A program made the translations under genes and the position numbers. Below the pieces are notes generated by a model, which did no database searches, was not told the origin of the DNA, and saw nothing but the letters and a program-made list of their open reading frames with translations. 64,000 bases of DNA from JAWRCU01 sp033542235. GTDB lineage: Bacteria; Pseudomonadota; Alphaproteobacteria; Rhizobiales; Rhizobiaceae. Location of the stretch: assembly GCF_033542235.1 (NCBI RefSeq), contig NZ_JAWRCU010000024.1, forward strand, positions 1 to 64,000. Direction: 5' to 3'. Below are positions 60,823-64,000 of the stretch, piece after piece; positions within the stretch are counted from its first letter, which is position 1; the number at the start of each line of letters is the position of its first letter.

Positions 60823-61773
60823 TTAGTACGGCCAGTCGCTTTTGCCGAGTGCGTCGACGGCTTGGACGATGTGAACAAAGGCCTCGGCGGCACGGGCTAC
60901 GGTCTTGCGAGCACGCAGGAAGCTGTGAGTCAGACGCTGCTCCTCAATCCACGCCGCGCGGCCCCCCGCAGCGTTTATGAGGTCGCGATAGGTTTCGCCG
61001 TCCGACGATAGCGGGTCGCATTCGGCCGTGACGATGACGGTTGGCGGAAGATCCGAAAGAACGGCATCGGAGAGCGGCGCGAGCGTGGGGTCAGCCGCCA
61101 CCCCGGCGATGCCCGTGCGCGCTTGGTCGTAGAAGGCGAGATCGCGAACCGACAGCAGTGGCGCTTGTGCATGCTCCACGTAGGAGCCGTTGCTTTGGTC
61201 TCCGCCAAGACTGGGATAGACGAGCACCTGGCCGGCCGGGGCGCAAAGGTCGCCGCGCGTTGCATGCGCAACCGCCGCCGCCAGATTGCCTCCGGCACTT
61301 TCGCCGCACAGCACCACTGGAACCGAGCAGGTCGTCGCGACGGCGCGGAATGCGGTCAGCGCGTCGTTGAAGGCGGCAGGATGACGATGCTCCGGCGAAA
61401 GCCGGTAATCGACCGACATGACCGCATAACCCGTTCCGGCGCAAAGCTCTGCGCAGATGTCGTCATGGCTGTCCAGTCCGCCAAGCACGTACCCGCCACC
61501 ATGGAAATACAGGATCAACGCCTTCGCCTGTCTCCCGGCCAAAGTGTAGCGCCTGACCGCAATCGGCCGGTCTCCGTCCGCGATCAAACTGTCGGTCGCG
61601 GTCACGCCCGCCGGATAGCCGGCGTGAAATTCGCGGCACATCGCATTATAGATTTCGCGCTGTCTTTCGATCGGCTGGCCCAGCACTTCCGGCGGATACC
61701 AGCCATTCACCCGATCGACATAGGCCCAATATTCTGGATCGAGCCTGGTTTCGTACTTTCCGCGCTCGGTCAT
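60823..61773 (-). CDS. Alpha/beta hydrolase, hormone-sensitive-lipase type
   Basis: A 316-residue esterase of the HSL family. The oxyanion motif is HGGG at residues 91-94 (YFHGGGYVLGGLDSHD), the nucleophile Ser159 is in CGESAGGNL, the acid is in TAECDPLSSDG and the histidine in LTHSFL. I start at the ATG at 61773 (MTERGKYETRLDP); an ATG at 61806 would overlap the preceding gene by 14 bases. It is the last gene of an M24-isochorismatase-esterase operon and may open an ester or lactone in the same pathway. Confidence 0.85.
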   Translation of the reverse strand: MTERGKYETRLDPEYWAYVDRVNGWYPPEVLGQPIERQREIYNAMCREFHAGYPAGVTATDSLIADGDRPIAVRRYTLAGRQAKALILYFHGGGYVLGGLDSHDDICAELCAGTGYAVMSVDYRLSPEHRHPAAFNDALTAFRAVATTCSVPVVLCGESAGGNLAAAVAHATRGDLCAPAGQVLVYPSLGGDQSNGSYVEHAQAPLLSVRDLAFYDQARTGIAGVAADPTLAPLSDAVLSDLPPTVIVTAECDPLSSDGETYRDLINAAGGRAAWIEEQRLTHSFLRARKTVARAAEAFVHIVQAVDALGKSDWPY

Positions 61774-61792
61774 CGCTGCTGCCGAGCGCCGG

Positions 61793-62470
61793 TCAGAGGG
61801 ATGCATAGAGCTCGGCAGCGTTCTCGAAGGTGAAGCGCAGCGGCGCCGCACCTTCGACCTGCCAGACCTCGACGCTTTCACCGGCCATCAGCCTGCGGGC
61901 GCTTTCGGTATTCGTCACCGCCCCGCCATAGAGCCGATTGGCGAGATTGAGGATGCCGGTCTGGTGCATGGCGGCGCTGCCGCTGCCGCAGGCGTCCTTG
62001 ACGAGGAGCACGCGGAAACCGAGGGTGACGGCATCCTTCACGGTCGCGTCTATGCAGGCTTCTGTCCATACGCCGGCGACGACCAGCCATTCGATCCCCT
62101 GCGCTCTGAGTTCCGCCGCCATCGATCCCGGGCCGAAAGCGCTCGCCTGCGACTTGATGATCGTCTTCTCGCCGCCTTGCGGTCCAACCTCGGCGCAGAT
62201 GGCAGTCAGCGGATCGTCCTTATCGCTAAAAGCCGATTTGCCGTTCGCCTCGATGGGGTGGAACGGGCGGGAACTTGTCACGTCGACGACGTAGGCCCAA
62301 TGATAGAGCGGCACGCCGTGGATGCGTGCCGTGGCCTGGAGGCGCTGGACATTCCTAAGCACCTCTCCAAAGCCTTCGACGAGATAGCGACTATCCTTGC
62401 GGTGCTCCTCCTGCAGGTCGATGAAGCAGGCAGCGACGCTGCCTTTCCTGATCGAAATCGGCGACTTCAT
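61793..62470 (-). CDS. Isochorismatase-fold cysteine amidohydrolase
   Basis: A 225-residue hydrolase with the triad Asp18 (CFIDLQEEH), Lys106 (IIKSQASAFG) and Cys139 (VWTEACIDA). It lacks the DGRDRSL segment of the two hydrolases in the transporter island, so it belongs to another branch; a nicotinamidase or maleamate-type amide is possible. The ATG shares one base with the stop of the M24 gene (TGATG), so the two are translationally coupled. Confidence 0.85.
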   Translation of the reverse strand: MKSPISIRKGSVAACFIDLQEEHRKDSRYLVEGFGEVLRNVQRLQATARIHGVPLYHWAYVVDVTSSRPFHPIEANGKSAFSDKDDPLTAICAEVGPQGGEKTIIKSQASAFGPGSMAAELRAQGIEWLVVAGVWTEACIDATVKDAVTLGFRVLLVKDACGSGSAAMHQTGILNLANRLYGGAVTNTESARRLMAGESVEVWQVEGAAPLRFTFENAAELYASL

Positions 62471-63774
62471 CAGGCGCTCCCCGCCAGGAATTCATCTTCA
62501 TAAGGGAAGCGCGACAGGAGCTCGGTGCCGGTCTCCGTGATCAGCACCTCATCCTCCAGCTTGACGCCCTCGCGGCCGCCCTTCTCGCCGATATAGCTTT
62601 CCACGCTCACCACCATGCCCGGCTGCAGGATACCGTCCCGCCCATAGGTTTCGTAGTCCATCGAATGCGCGATGAAGGGCGTCTCGCCATGCATGCCGAC
62701 ACCGTGCATCACCGACGTATAACGCTGGTCGATGAAACGCTCCGGGATCTTCCATGCCTTCTCGGCGATTTCACGGAAAGCCATCCCGGGCTTAACGATC
62801 GAAATGTTGTGCTGCACCTGCTCGTGGGCCATGCGGTAGATCGACTTCTGGTAATCGGTGGGCTTCCCCGGCCCGCAACGGAAGGTGCGTGAAAAATCCG
62901 AATAATAGCCGTAGCAGCCGATCGTATCGGTATCGAGCGCGACGAGTTCGCCTGGCCTCACCTTGCGGCCGCTCGCCTCGTTGAACCAGGGATTGGTTCG
63001 CTGCCCGGAAGTGAGAAGCCGCGTCTCGATGAACTCGCCGCCCTGGCGGATTACCTCATGATACATGATGGCGAACAGCTCGTTCTCGGAGACGCCCGGC
63101 TTGATCGCCTCGCGCACGGCCGCCACAGCAGCCTCGGCGCCTGCCATCGAAGCGACGAGGCATTTTACCTCCTCCGGTGTTTTCACCGCCCGAACGGCGA
63201 GGATCTCACCCTGGCAGTCCTTGACCTCGCAGCCGCGCTTTTCCAGCGCCAGCGCTTGCAGATGGCTGCAGCGGTCCATGCCGAGCTTCATGGAGCCGCC
63301 GCCATGGGTCCTCAAAAGATCCGCGATTTCGTCGGCGAATGGACCAGCTGTCTCGTCGTCCCGGCCCGACACCGACGACCAGACCAGCTTGGACGGCCGC
63401 GCTTCGTCGACCGTGTCGAGCACCATCGAGACGTGATAGCTCTGAGGATATTCGAACAGCACGATCGGCCCCTCGGTCGGGATAAAGAAATACCGCGTCG
63501 AGTTGCGCAGGAAATAGCCGAACATGTTGCGCGAGCCCGTGGCATAGCGCTGGTTATAGGGGTCGAACAGCACAACTCCGCCATAGCCCGCCTCTCTCAT
63601 CCAGTCGCGTAGTCGCTTTAGCCGGCCCTTGCGCAAGGCGTCGGCATCGATGAAGGACGGTTCGGTGTCGGACAGCCACATGCCTCCCGCCGGATCGGCC
63701 GCAGCCGGGTGGCGCATGCGGTCCCTGAAATCGACATCCTCTGTGCTGTCCGGGTCGAAAACAACGATGCTCAT
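62470..63774 (-). CDS. M24 family protein resembling DMSP lyase DddP
   Basis: A 434-residue pita-bread-fold protein. The metal ligands Asp281, Asp283, Asp293, His357, Glu392 and Glu407 have the same spacing as those I recall for Ruegeria DddP (295, 297, 307, 371, 406, 421; constant offset 14). GGEFIETRLLTSGQRTNPWF and YGGVVLFDPYNQRYAT resemble the same family. However, the residue matching the proposed lyase base Asp377 is Gly363, so DMSP lyase activity is doubtful and a peptidase/hydrolase role is as likely. It heads an operon with an isochorismatase-fold amidohydrolase. Confidence 0.82.
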   Translation of the reverse strand: MSIVVFDPDSTEDVDFRDRMRHPAAADPAGGMWLSDTEPSFIDADALRKGRLKRLRDWMREAGYGGVVLFDPYNQRYATGSRNMFGYFLRNSTRYFFIPTEGPIVLFEYPQSYHVSMVLDTVDEARPSKLVWSSVSGRDDETAGPFADEIADLLRTHGGGSMKLGMDRCSHLQALALEKRGCEVKDCQGEILAVRAVKTPEEVKCLVASMAGAEAAVAAVREAIKPGVSENELFAIMYHEVIRQGGEFIETRLLTSGQRTNPWFNEASGRKVRPGELVALDTDTIGCYGYYSDFSRTFRCGPGKPTDYQKSIYRMAHEQVQHNISIVKPGMAFREIAEKAWKIPERFIDQRYTSVMHGVGMHGETPFIAHSMDYETYGRDGILQPGMVVSVESYIGEKGGREGVKLEDEVLITETGTELLSRFPYEDEFLAGSA

Positions 63775-63860
63775 GGGGTCCTCCTGAAGGGCGGACCATG
63801 AGCCAAGTCATAGGGCCGGATTGTGCCGAAAACCGCAGATGTGATGCCGCGTCCCGCGCG

Positions 63861-64000
63861 TCAATGGCGGCGCGCCAGCCTTGGCGGATGGCCATGCTCT
63901 TCTCGGAACGCCCGCGCGAAACTCGACATGGAGGAGAAACCGCAGGCGAGTGCCACATCGCGTACAGCCATGCTCGAATGCGCGAGCAGATCGGCGGCCC
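63861..64000 (-). CDS. AraC/GlxA-family regulator, C-terminal part
   Basis: The minus strand is open from the window edge to a TGA at 63861-63863 and encodes 45 residues, ADLLAHSSMAVRDVALACGF followed by SSMSSFARAFREEHGHPPRL. This is the second helix-turn-helix and end of an AraC-type DNA-binding domain, the type found in GlxA regulators. It is cut off by the window border. It lies upstream of the M24 operon in the same direction and could regulate it. Confidence 0.85.
   Translation of the reverse strand, partial: AADLLAHSSMAVRDVALACGFSSMSSFARAFREEHGHPPRLARRH

Noticed and set aside
1..64000. CRISPR arrays, tRNA or rRNA genes, symbiosis nod boxes
   Set aside because: I looked for regularly spaced repeats, cloverleaf or rRNA-like stretches and nod-box-like motifs by eye and found none convincing. 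The repeated palindromes are scattered intergenic elements without spacers.

Overview
The window looks like chromosome of a Mesorhizobium-type alphaproteobacterium (Rhizobiales). It is GC-rich, packed with ABC uptake systems for nitrogenous solutes, and its gaps carry large palindromic repeats built on 'CTGTCCTGCCGGACATCTCC' and 'TTCTCCCCGTAAACGGGGAGAA' cores of the kind I associate with Mesorhizobium. The genus call is an inference from these features and gene content. I see no tRNA, rRNA or CRISPR.

Layout. (1) 1-11553: a complete ectoine/5-hydroxyectoine uptake and degradation locus. It has an Lrp/AsnC regulator (doeX) divergent from a MocR-type regulator (enuR), then transporter ehuABCD, then eutA-eutB-eutC-doeA-doeB, with palindromic repeats in five of the gaps. 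(2) 11970-28517: a second catabolic island. A glutamine-synthetase-like ligase and an RpiR regulator diverge from an N-formylglutamate-amidohydrolase-like protein, an isochorismatase-fold amidohydrolase and an M20 deacylase. Two complete branched-chain-amino-acid-type ABC transporters follow, then a second isochorismatase-fold hydrolase and a class III aminotransferase. The substrate cannot be read from sequence, but acylated or amidated amino compounds are likely. (3) 28624-42652: a VOC protein, then a hopanoid cluster. shc, hpnE, hpnD, hpnC, hpnB and hpnG are on the minus strand, hpnO is on the plus strand, and hpnN, hpnH and ispH are on the minus strand. A small remnant of dxs with its middle deleted lies just upstream of ispH. 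(4) 43050-51990: a Cys-rich small protein, a lactonase, an AraC-regulator remnant, a tandem pair of medium-chain reductases, and a ribose-type sugar ABC operon with its LacI regulator. (5) 52000-57003: a scrambled accessory zone. It holds one intact and one truncated tyrosine recombinase of the same family, hypotheticals, a class I glutamine amidotransferase and a frameshifted hydantoinase A fragment. (6) 57057-64000: a B12/radical-SAM protein, an orphan Tat-exported peptide-type binding protein, an operon of a DddP-like M24 protein, an isochorismatase-fold hydrolase and an alpha/beta hydrolase, and the C-terminus of an AraC/GlxA regulator cut by the window edge.

How it works together. Ectoine enters through EhuABCD. 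EutABC convert hydroxyectoine to ectoine, and DoeA/DoeB open the ring and deacetylate the product, under EnuR/DoeX control. Farnesyl diphosphate is made into squalene by HpnC/D/E, cyclised by Shc, extended by HpnH/HpnG, aminated by HpnO and exported by HpnN. All four ABC operons place a hairpin directly after the binding-protein gene, which should keep that message in excess. The most unusual observations are the dxs remnant, the Shine-Dalgarno-sequestering hairpins shared by the two recombinase copies, the RpiR operator overlapping its own promoter, and a DddP homologue that keeps all six metal ligands but appears to lack the lyase base.
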